This document shows positions 1 to 5,313 of a stretch of 5,313 nt of DNA, one piece after another (the first letter of the stretch is position 1; each line of letters begins with the position of its first letter). Source of the DNA: an uncultured bacterium. GTDB lineage: Bacteria; Hydrogenedentota; Hydrogenedentia; Hydrogenedentales; JAEUWI01. The notes below the pieces were generated by a model. It was not told the DNA's origin. It did not search any database and saw only the letters and a program-made list of their open reading frames with translations. Made by a program: the position numbers and the translations under genes. The DNA is taken from assembly GCA_937895305.1 (NCBI GenBank), contig CALAXS010000505.1, forward strand, positions 1 to 5,313, read 5' to 3'.

Positions 1-2
1 TC

Positions 3-2009
3 CCTATCCTCAATAGACTCCTCGACAACCCCAAGGCTCGCGCACTCTACCTCTTCCCCACCAAGGCCCTCTCCCAGGACCAGGTCCAGGAACTCAAAGA
101 AACCATCGACGAGATGGAAGTGAAGATTGGCACTTACACCTTTGACGGCGATACCCCCGCCTCAGCACGTAAGGCCGTACGCAGTGCTGGGCACATCGTC
201 GTCACCAACCCCGATATGCTCCACGCGGGTATTCTCCCCCACCACACCATCTGGATTCGCTTCTTCGAAAATCTCGAATACATTGTCATCGACGAAATTC
301 ACCACTACCGCGGCGTCTTTGGCTCGCACCTCGCCAATGTCCTCCGACGTCTCAAGCGCATCTGCAACTTCTATGGCAGCGACCCAAAATTCATCTGCTG
401 TTCTGCCACCATCGCCAATCCCAAAGAAATGGCCGAGCGCATTATCGAACGTCCCGTCACCCTCATCGACGACAACGGTGCACCCGCAGGCGAAAAGCAC
501 TTCCTCTTCTACAACCCGCCCGTGGTGAATCACGAGCTCGGTATCCGTAAATCTTCTGTAAAAGAAGCGGCACGACTCGCACGCATGCTCCTCAGTAAGG
601 ATATTCAATCCATCGTCTTCGCTCGCAGTCGCCTCCGCGTTGAAATCCTCACCACCTACCTCAAAGAAGGCGTCCGTCGCCTGGGTAAATCCGAAAAGTT
701 GGTCCAGGGTTACCGGGGCGGGTATCTTCCCACCGAGCGGCGAGCCATCGAAAACGGGCTGCGCAAGGGCGAGATCATGACCGTCATCAGCACCAACGCT
801 CTCGAACTCGGCATCGACATCGGCTCTCTCGACGTTTGCATCATGACCGGGTATGCAGGCTCCGTGTCCAGCACCTGGCAACAGGCCGGTCGAGCCGGAC
901 GACGTAACAACGTGGCCCTCGTCATACTCATCGCTACCTCCGCCCCCCTCGACCAATTCATCATCTCACACCCCGATTACTTCTTCGAGCAAGACCCTGA
1001 AAGTGGTACCGTCGATCCCAATAACCTCATCATCCTCACCAACCACATTAAATGCGCTGCCTTCGAACTCCCCTTCATCGAAGGCGAAGCCTTTGGCGTT
1101 GACCCCACATCCACCGAAGGCATCCTCGACTACCTCCAGGAACACCGCATCCTGCGCAAGACCCGCGATAAATGGCACTGGTCCGAAGATACTTATCCCG
1201 CCAGCGACGTCAGCCTTCGCACCGCAGCTACAGGCAACGTCGTCATCCTTGACGTATCTGACCATGGACGCGTTATTGGTGAGATTGATTCTTTCGCAGC
1301 CCCCACCGAGGTCTACACCAACGCCATCTACCTCCACCAGAGCAAACAATACACCATCGAAAACCTCGATCTCGACGACCGAAAAGCCTACGCGCGCCCC
1401 GTCGAGGTGGACTACTACACCGACGCCGAGACCAAGGTGGATCTCAAAATTATCGGTCGTCTACAAGAGAAAGAGGCCGGCGGTGTACTACGCTGTGCAG
1501 GTGAACTCTCCGTCACCTGGCTCCCCACCATCTACAAAAAAATAAAATTCGGCACCCACGAAAACGTCGGCTGGGGCGAGATTCACCTCCCCGAACAAAC
1601 CATGCACACCATGTCCTACTGGATAGAATTCCCCGAAGACACAGCCGATCGATTTTCCATGGATCAGGAAGAACTCGGCGAAGCCCTCAACGCCCTCGCC
1701 AACATTCTACGCCAGGTCTCCCCCGTCCAGGTCCTCTGCGACCTCGGCGATATCCGCGACCAGGCCATGCTCAAGGCCCCTGTCTCCGAACGACCCTCCG
1801 TCTTCCTCTACGAGACCTACCCCGGCGGCGTCGGCTTCTCCGAAAAACTCTTCACCCACCACGACCGCCTTCTCGAAGCCGCCACCGACCTCCTCAAAGA
1901 CTGCCCCTGCACCGACGGTTGCCCCTCCTGCGTCGGACCCGCCACCACTGCTGGCATGCACGGAAAACAAGGTGCTGTGAAGTTGCTGGAACTGGCGCGG
2001 GAGAACTAA
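3..2009 (+). CDS. MrfA/YprA-type DEAD/DEAH-box DNA helicase with C-terminal DUF1998 zinc-binding domain (5' end outside window)
   Basis: ATP-dependent superfamily 2 helicase; characterised relatives (Bacillus MrfA/YprA) are 3'-5' DNA helicases in mitomycin-type damage repair. The frame is open to the left edge, so the ATG at 114 is internal: codons from position 3 already read motif Ia (ALYLFPTKAL, nt 42-71). Next come TNPDML (204-221), the Walker B box DEIH (291-302), SAT (402-410), SIVFARSR (609-632), motif V around NALELGIDIG (795-824) and motif VI QQAGRAGRR (879-905). Near the end, four Cys codons at 1902, 1908, 1920 and 1929 give C-x-C-x3-C-x2-C, the zinc site of the DUF1998 region. About 668 residues are visible; Bacillus MrfA is about 750, so roughly 80-100 residues with the Q-like motif and Walker A are missing. 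The motifs look intact, so the gene is probably functional. Codons strongly favour C endings (CTC, ATC, ACC), unlike the next gene. No MrfB-type exonuclease gene follows. Family certain; repair role inferred from the family. Confidence 0.93.
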   Translation, partial: PILNRLLDNPKARALYLFPTKALSQDQVQELKETIDEMEVKIGTYTFDGDTPASARKAVRSAGHIVVTNPDMLHAGILPHHTIWIRFFENLEYIVIDEIHHYRGVFGSHLANVLRRLKRICNFYGSDPKFICCSATIANPKEMAERIIERPVTLIDDNGAPAGEKHFLFYNPPVVNHELGIRKSSVKEAARLARMLLSKDIQSIVFARSRLRVEILTTYLKEGVRRLGKSEKLVQGYRGGYLPTERRAIENGLRKGEIMTVISTNALELGIDIGSLDVCIMTGYAGSVSSTWQQAGRAGRRNNVALVILIATSAPLDQFIISHPDYFFEQDPESGTVDPNNLIILTNHIKCAAFELPFIEGEAFGVDPTSTEGILDYLQEHRILRKTRDKWHWSEDTYPASDVSLRTAATGNVVILDVSDHGRVIGEIDSFAAPTEVYTNAIYLHQSKQYTIENLDLDDRKAYARPVEVDYYTDAETKVDLKIIGRLQEKEAGGVLRCAGELSVTWLPTIYKKIKFGTHENVGWGEIHLPEQTMHTMSYWIEFPEDTADRFSMDQEELGEALNALANILRQVSPVQVLCDLGDIRDQAMLKAPVSERPSVFLYETYPGGVGFSEKLFTHHDRLLEAATDLLKDCPCTDGCPSCVGPATTAGMHGKQGAVKLLELAREN

Positions 2010-2064
2010 CAGGAGTCAATGATGACCCTGAGATACTCCCCTCCGCGGGGATAACAACAGGAAA

Positions 2065-2093
2065 ATGCTTTCAACAACCCGGTTCGGTAGAAT
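2065..2093 (+). promoter_or_regulatory. weak candidate promoter for the flippase-like gene and hemH
   Basis: TAGAAT at 2088-2093 matches the sigma70 -10 consensus at five of six positions and would start transcription near 2100, about 30 bases before the TTG start codon. The hexamer 17 bases upstream (2065-2070, ATGCTT) is a poor -35. A separate promoter here is plausible because the gap after the helicase is 117 bases and base composition changes, but read-through from the helicase is equally possible. The rest of the gap shows only a small stem at 2037-2051 and a possible 11-codon ORF. Confidence 0.2.
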
Positions 2094-2118
2094 GTCGACA
2101 CGAATCACTTTTTCTACT

Positions 2119-2123
2119 GGAAG
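2119..2123 (+). promoter_or_regulatory. Shine-Dalgarno-like GGAAG deciding a TTG start
   Basis: GGAAG lies 3 bases before TTG 2127 and 9 bases before a second in-frame TTG at 2133. No ATG, GTG or TTG occurs in frame between the upstream stop (TAG 2088-2090) and 2127, so the protein must begin at a TTG. By spacing alone the TTG at 2133 is the better start, which would remove two residues (Met-Asn). Confidence 0.45.
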
Positions 2124-2126
2124 TCT

Positions 2127-3041
2127 TTGAACTTGGATAATCGCAAACAATACTTGACGTACTTCTTTGTGCTGGTTGGTCTGGCCTTTTTCGTCTTTCT
2201 CCTCTACTACTTTGGGGTGAGGGCTTTGTGGGAGGCCATTCGCAGCGCGTCGCCCTTGCCGTTGGGTTTATGTGTGGCCGTGCTGCTGGCGGGGCTGTGG
2301 GTGCGCGCGTGGAAGTGGCATTATGCGCTGGGCAGTGGCCAACAGGGCGTGGGCCTGTTTTTCATGGCGAAGATGGCAGGGAGCTGGACGCCGGGTCGTG
2401 CGGGCGAATTCGCGCCGCTGCTCCTGAAGGAGCATCGCACGGTGGCGGTGACGATGTGGATTGTGACGGACCGGGTGCTGGAAGTCTGGATGACGCTGGC
2501 GGTCGGCATCTGGGGCGCGTGGTATATGGGCATCACGCCGGGACAAACGGGGCTGGCACTTTTGGCGGGGGGGGGCGTGGCTACACTGGTACTCCTGCTA
2601 CTGGTCTGGCGACGGGATTGGATACAAGGCCTTGAAACGCGTTGGGCCGCCACACCCCTGGTGGGTCGCTGCCTGTCCATATTGAGTGCACTCCACGAGG
2701 AAGTTCGTGCGTTGCGCAATAAAACATTTCCCATTGTTGTTAGTACTATTTTCGCCAAATGGACGGACCTCTTTGTGGTCATCTTGCTCTGTAAAGCCTT
2801 TGGCTTTAACATTCAACTGGCTCTGGCAGGAGCGGTCCGCTGTGCCCATGCACTGGTCAGTGCCATACCCGTTACGCCCGACGTATCGGGTGCGCCTTAT
2901 GTCGCCCAGGCGGTCCTCCTCCATGAGTACGCGGCCATGCCCTACGAAGTCCTGGCGGCGGCCCTCGCTCTGGAGGCGGTCATGGTCTATGGGGTACTCT
3001 ATTTTTCCTACATGATATCCAGCAGAAAGTATTCTTTATGA
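2127..3041 (+). CDS. UPF0104 / lysylphosphatidylglycerol synthase TM-domain (flippase-like) membrane protein
   Basis: A 304-residue polytopic inner-membrane protein of the UPF0104 family, which shares its fold with the membrane domain of MprF, a lysyl-phosphatidylglycerol synthase/flippase. The soluble aminoacyl-transfer domain of MprF is absent, so only the membrane half is present, as is usual for the family at about 300 residues. Hydrophobic segments lie near residues 11-29, 44-62, 107-135, 142-161, 201-225, 228-248 and 274-296. Family-like features are RAWKW (60-64), the conserved loop TPGRAGEF (88-95) followed by LLKEHR, TDRVLEVW (114-121) and the C-terminal IPVTPDVSGAP loop (247-257). 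The substrate is unknown; lipid or lipid-linked sugar transport is inferred from the family only. It starts with TTG (2127 or 2133) and its TGA overlaps the hemH ATG, implying coupled translation. A nine-G run falls at residues 147-149. G-rich, CTG/GCG-type codon use at its 5' half contrasts with the helicase. Confidence 0.85.
   Translation: MNLDNRKQYLTYFFVLVGLAFFVFLLYYFGVRALWEAIRSASPLPLGLCVAVLLAGLWVRAWKWHYALGSGQQGVGLFFMAKMAGSWTPGRAGEFAPLLLKEHRTVAVTMWIVTDRVLEVWMTLAVGIWGAWYMGITPGQTGLALLAGGGVATLVLLLLVWRRDWIQGLETRWAATPLVGRCLSILSALHEEVRALRNKTFPIVVSTIFAKWTDLFVVILLCKAFGFNIQLALAGAVRCAHALVSAIPVTPDVSGAPYVAQAVLLHEYAAMPYEVLAAALALEAVMVYGVLYFSYMISSRKYSL
2567..2575 (+). repeat. nine-G homopolymer tract inside the membrane-protein gene
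   Basis: Nine consecutive G bases lie in frame within the codons GCG-GGG-GGG-GGC (Ala-Gly-Gly-Gly). One extra G would move translation into a frame ending at 2633-2635; one lost G would end it at TGA 2683-2685. Either change removes the last 40-45% of the protein. The frame as given is open to the natural stop, so the gene is ON in this copy. Confidence 0.9.
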
Positions 3042-4063
3042 TTAAAAATGAAAAAGTGGGCGTACTGCTCATCAATACCGGGTCGGCAGCCTCGACCTCC
3101 GTCAGCGATGTGCGGGATTACCTCGGGCAGTTTCTCATGGATGCACGGATTATCGACATCCCCACCTGGAAGCGTTGGCTTCTGGTCCATGGCATCATCC
3201 TGCGTACCCGTCCAAAGATAACTGCTGAAGCATACAAGGCCATTTGGACCGAACGGGGTTCACCCTTGATTGTGTTTAGCGAGGATCTTCGCGATGCATT
3301 ACGCATTGCCATGCCCCAGGTAGATTTTGAAATCGGCATGGCCTACGGCACGCACTCGATTGAAGAAGGCATGGACGCGTTACTGGCAAAGAATCCGGAC
3401 CGTATACTCCTCGCCCCCATGTTCCCCCAATACGCGTCCGCAACGACCGGCGCGGTGCTGGGACGGGCTTATGCTTATGCCACCACCAAGTGGAATGTAC
3501 CCTCGGTCTCGGTGATACCGCCCTATTATGACGATGACGGCTTTCTCGATGCGTGGCAGGTCATTGCACGACCCGTACTGGATGATTTTAAACCGGACCA
3601 TGTGTTGCTAAGTTACCACGGCTTGCCTATCCGTCAGATTCATAAAGCCGACCCAAGTGGGAATCATTGCCTACGCAGTGACGGATGTTGTGATGGTGAA
3701 TTGCCTGCCAACAAAAACTGTTACCGTCGCCAGTGCATGGCCACGGGTCGTGCCCTCGTGGAACGCTTGGGGCTACAGGAAGGCCAATACAGCTTTACTT
3801 TTCAATCCCGTCTGGGGCGTATCCCCTGGCTGGATCCCGCCACCGACGCCACCATTGAAAAACTGGCAAAAGAAGGTGTGAAGCGCCTGGCTATCCTCTC
3901 CCCCGCCTTTACCGCCGATTGCCTGGAAACGCTGGAAGAAATCGGCATGGCTGGTAAAGAAATTTTTGAGGCCCATGGCGGCGAGGCCTTTACCCTCGTA
4001 CCTTCCCTAAACGCACACCCCAAATGGGTGGATGCCTTTGCTAGGCTGGTAAAAAAATATTAG
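3038..4063 (+). CDS. hemH: ferrochelatase, internal [2Fe-2S]-cluster type
   Basis: Inserts ferrous iron into protoporphyrin IX, the last step of protoporphyrin-dependent haem synthesis; cytoplasmic or membrane-associated. The 341-residue protein is full length. Family signatures in order: GVLLINTGSA (8-17), YLGQFLMDARIID (28-40), AYKAIWTERGSPL (65-77), PMFPQYASATTG (127-138), SYHGLP with the metal-binding/catalytic His194 (192-197), FQSRLGRIPWL (255-265) and DCLETLEEIG (294-303), where Glu297 aligns with the conserved catalytic Glu of the family. Between residues 211 and 233 lies an insert with Cys211, 217, 218, 228 and 233. It matches the ferrochelatase class, described in Myxococcus xanthus, whose [2Fe-2S] cluster is bound by four cysteines in an internal segment of about 20 residues rather than at the C terminus; which four of the five act here is not known. 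The start is fixed by the ATGA overlap with the preceding gene; a weak AGAAAG at 3024-3029 lies 8 bases upstream. No other haem-pathway gene is in the window. Confidence 0.96.
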   Translation: MIKNEKVGVLLINTGSAASTSVSDVRDYLGQFLMDARIIDIPTWKRWLLVHGIILRTRPKITAEAYKAIWTERGSPLIVFSEDLRDALRIAMPQVDFEIGMAYGTHSIEEGMDALLAKNPDRILLAPMFPQYASATTGAVLGRAYAYATTKWNVPSVSVIPPYYDDDGFLDAWQVIARPVLDDFKPDHVLLSYHGLPIRQIHKADPSGNHCLRSDGCCDGELPANKNCYRRQCMATGRALVERLGLQEGQYSFTFQSRLGRIPWLDPATDATIEKLAKEGVKRLAILSPAFTADCLETLEEIGMAGKEIFEAHGGEAFTLVPSLNAHPKWVDAFARLVKKY

Positions 4064-4110
4064 GAATTACAAGATTGACATAATCGATCTATGTATAAAA
4101 AAATTCTAGT

Positions 4111-4220
4111 CAATGCGAGCAAGAGATTGCCGCGTCGGCGGAGCCTCCTCGCAATGACGGGTATAGTCACGTCATTGCGAACCGAGTGGAGCGAGGTGCG
4201 GCAATCTCTTGCTCGCAACG
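4111..4220. repeat. bipartite REP-like inverted repeat
   Basis: Two related units of about 50 bases face each other around a 10-base spacer (4160-4169). The inner arms 4151-4159 and 4170-4178 are perfect complements (GCAATGACG / CGTCATTGC). The outer arms 4114-4133 and 4198-4217 are perfect 20-base complements. The middle parts differ in sequence, though each unit keeps its own ATTGC...GCAAT stem. The core GTCATTGCGA ... GCAATCTC resembles a palindromic repeat scattered through many bacterial genomes. It can fold into one long hairpin or two short ones and could end transcription of hemH, although no U-run follows. Family assignment is from memory; the inverted structure is seen directly. Confidence 0.85.
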
Positions 4221-4266
4221 ATCTGGATAATAAGCCTTGACCCTTTCAACATAGGTACCAAACATC

Positions 4267-4914
4267 ATGCGCAAAGTTCTCCCACTTACACTACTGCTTG
4301 TAATTTTCGCAACAACATCCATCGCCGACACCCTCCTCTTCGAAGATCCATTCCAGGGTAAACTCAAGGAAGGCTGGTCGTGGTTGCGCGAAGACCCGGC
4401 GGGCTGGCGGGTTACCGATAATGGACTCGAAATAAAGATTGAGCCGGGGAATATGTGGGGCGGCGCGAATGACGCCAAGAACATTTTAATGCGCCCGGTC
4501 AGCATTCCCAAAACAGGCCTGTCGGTGCAGTGCAGTATCGAGAATTCACCTTCCAGCCAATATGAACAGGTCGATCTGGTGTGGTATTACGATGATGCCC
4601 ACATGGTAAAAATCGGATTAGAGCTGGTTCATGGGCAATTAAGCCTGGTGATGGGGCGTGAGGAGAAGGACCGGGCAAAGACGTTGTCCATCATCCCGCT
4701 AAAATCGGGGAAATTGGATCTGCGACTGGATGTACATGGTAAAAACATACGTGGACAATGGCGTTATACGGGCACCGGGAAATGGCAGGAAGGTGGTAAG
4801 TGCGATCTGCCTGTGAAAGGCGCTCCCAAAATCACCCTGCAATGCTATCAGGGCAATCCCAATGACGTGCATTGGGCACGCATCCATTCCTTCAAGATGG
4901 TGGAGCTGGACTAA
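4267..4914 (+). CDS. secreted DUF1349 / concanavalin A-like beta-sandwich protein
   Basis: A 215-residue protein with an N-terminal Sec signal peptide: Arg2-Lys3, a hydrophobic core at about 5-16, and a likely cleavage after Ala20 (SIA|D). The mature part appears to be a single DUF1349-type domain of the concanavalin A-like lectin/glucanase fold, as found in the C-terminal domain of GH43 beta-xylosidases. Features supporting this are the start LLFEDPF (23-29), EGWSWLRED (35-43), NGLEIKI (52-58), MWGG before NDAKN (63-72), the central VDLVWYYDD strand (102-110) and the C-terminal HWARIHSFKM strand (202-211). No catalytic site is recognisable, so carbohydrate or surface binding is only inferred. 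It stands alone, with repeats on both sides. A weak AGG (4253-4255) lies 11 bases before the ATG, and no convincing promoter is seen. Cys89, Cys179 and Cys193 are present in the mature chain. Confidence 0.72.
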   Translation: MRKVLPLTLLLVIFATTSIADTLLFEDPFQGKLKEGWSWLREDPAGWRVTDNGLEIKIEPGNMWGGANDAKNILMRPVSIPKTGLSVQCSIENSPSSQYEQVDLVWYYDDAHMVKIGLELVHGQLSLVMGREEKDRAKTLSIIPLKSGKLDLRLDVHGKNIRGQWRYTGTGKWQEGGKCDLPVKGAPKITLQCYQGNPNDVHWARIHSFKMVELD

Positions 4915-5005
4915 AAAAGTAAACGCGACACGCCTTGCGACCATGATGGTAGTAGGTGAAAGCAGTCGAAGTGCAGGTCAAAATAACGGGGTAAAGTCCT
5001 TATGC

Positions 5006-5029
5006 GTTCCCAAGCAGGAGCTTGGGAAC
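5006..5029. repeat. perfect 10-bp inverted repeat with 4-base loop (dispersed-repeat-like hairpin)
   Basis: The arms GTTCCCAAGC (5006-5015) and GCTTGGGAAC (5020-5029) are exact complements around the loop AGGA. The sequence resembles a TTCCCAAGC...GCTTGGGAA palindrome that occurs in many copies in several bacterial groups (recalled, not searched). It lies between convergent genes (stops at 4914 and 5072) and may serve as a bidirectional terminator, but no T-run follows either arm. The remainder of the 4915-5071 gap shows no gene or clear signal. Confidence 0.85.
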
Positions 5030-5071
5030 TAGAATAATGACCTTGGCATGCAGGTTGGCGGTATCGGTATT

Positions 5072-5313
5072 TTACCACTCTTCAACAATAGTTTTTGCAG
5101 AAAGGTGGTCCGTTATTTGTGTCTTATCAAATGCTCTACTGGCTGGGATACTTATCTTACCATTTTCATAAAACAGTTTGGCTGTATTATCTGCATGCGA
5201 AAATCTAACCTTTATAACTAAGGCCCAATCTACCGATCTTGACTTCCCAAGTATATCTTTCCAGTAGATGCACTTATCATCTGTACCATATTCATTGTGC
5301 CTAATAAGCATAT
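5072..5313 (-). CDS. C-terminal part of a hypothetical protein, possible bacterial PH-like domain (5' end outside window)
   Basis: The frame is open from the stop (5074-5072) through the right edge. The ATG at 5311-5309 could be the start, but the frame continues past it and no ribosome site can be seen, so the gene is treated as 5'-partial. About 80 residues are visible. The pattern IYWKDILGKSRSVDW, then IKVRF, LFYENGKISIP and a final amphipathic helix (TQITDHLSAKTIVEEW) resembles the end of bacterial PH-domain proteins: beta strands with a Gly turn, a conserved Trp, then the C-terminal helix. This is a fold impression, not a family identification. It is AT-rich (24 and 18 G+C in two 60-base rows counted by hand) compared with the rest of the window, and is convergent with the secreted-protein gene. 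Confidence 0.5.
   Translation of the reverse strand, partial: MLIRHNEYGTDDKCIYWKDILGKSRSVDWALVIKVRFSHADNTAKLFYENGKISIPASRAFDKTQITDHLSAKTIVEEW

Noticed and set aside
162..956. 264-codon open frame on the - strand
   Set aside because: It is antisense to helicase motifs, rich in low-complexity Val/Asp/Glu/Gly, and a by-product of the C-ending codon bias.
853..1545. 230-codon + strand open frame overlapping the helicase
   Set aside because: Pro/Ser/Thr-rich nonsense composition typical of an alternate frame of C-rich DNA; the helicase frame carries all family motifs.
114..2009. Helicase starting at the ATG at 114
   Set aside because: The same frame is open back to position 3 and encodes motif Ia, so this ATG is internal to a longer protein.
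2037..2051. Intrinsic terminator after the helicase
   Set aside because: The stem is only 5 bp and is followed by AATAACAACAGG-type sequence, not a T-run.
2567..2575. Nine-G tract as an assembly or sequencing frameshift
   Set aside because: The frame on both sides of the tract is continuous and gives a full-length family member, so the length as given is consistent with an intact gene.
4237..4242. TTGACC as the -35 of a promoter for the secreted-protein gene
   Set aside because: A -10 box at normal spacing would fall at the start codon, so it cannot serve this gene in the usual way.
4167..4511. 114-codon open frame on the - strand
   Set aside because: It runs through the REP-like repeat and antisense to the signal-peptide gene, with no recognisable domain.
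4111..5029. CRISPR array or transposon ends formed by the two palindromes
   Set aside because: The two repeats differ in sequence, are not regularly spaced, and no transposase or cas gene is present.

Overview
The window is bacterial chromosomal DNA, probably from an uncultured or environmental Gram-negative lineage. Support for this comes from the ferrochelatase type, a secreted beta-sandwich protein with a Sec signal peptide, and dispersed palindromic repeats between genes. The phylum cannot be fixed from the sequence. There are four confident genes on the + strand and one partial gene entering from the right edge on the - strand. No rRNA, tRNA, CRISPR array, transposase or phage gene is visible.

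Layout. (1) Positions 3-2009 hold the 3' part of an MrfA/YprA-type superfamily 2 DNA helicase. It runs in from the left edge, contains motifs Ia to VI, and ends in a DUF1998-type domain with a four-cysteine zinc site. (2) Positions 2010-2126 are a short gap with a possible tiny ORF, a small stem and a weak promoter-like hexamer. (3) Positions 2127-4063 form a two-gene unit: a UPF0104/LPG-synthase-TM (flippase-like) membrane protein that starts with TTG, joined by an ATGA overlap to hemH, ferrochelatase. This ferrochelatase carries an internal five-cysteine insert expected to hold a [2Fe-2S] cluster. (4) Positions 4064-4266 are noncoding and dominated by a two-unit REP-like inverted repeat. (5) Positions 4267-4914 encode a secreted DUF1349 / concanavalin A-like protein. 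(6) Positions 4915-5071 are noncoding and hold a perfect 10-bp hairpin that looks like a dispersed repeat. (7) Positions 5072-5313 are the AT-rich 3' end of a - strand gene with a possible bacterial PH-like fold.

Function. The helicase is best read as a DNA-repair protein. The membrane protein and hemH are probably cotranscribed and translationally coupled, which puts a lipid- or envelope-associated membrane protein beside the last step of haem synthesis. The secreted protein and the right-edge fragment look like unlinked accessory genes separated by repeats. The window is mostly ordinary. The points most worth a second look are the iron-sulphur ferrochelatase and its coupling to a flippase-like gene, a nine-G tract inside the membrane-protein gene, the abrupt change in base skew after the helicase gene, and the two repeat elements. 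I see no convincing undescribed multi-gene system.
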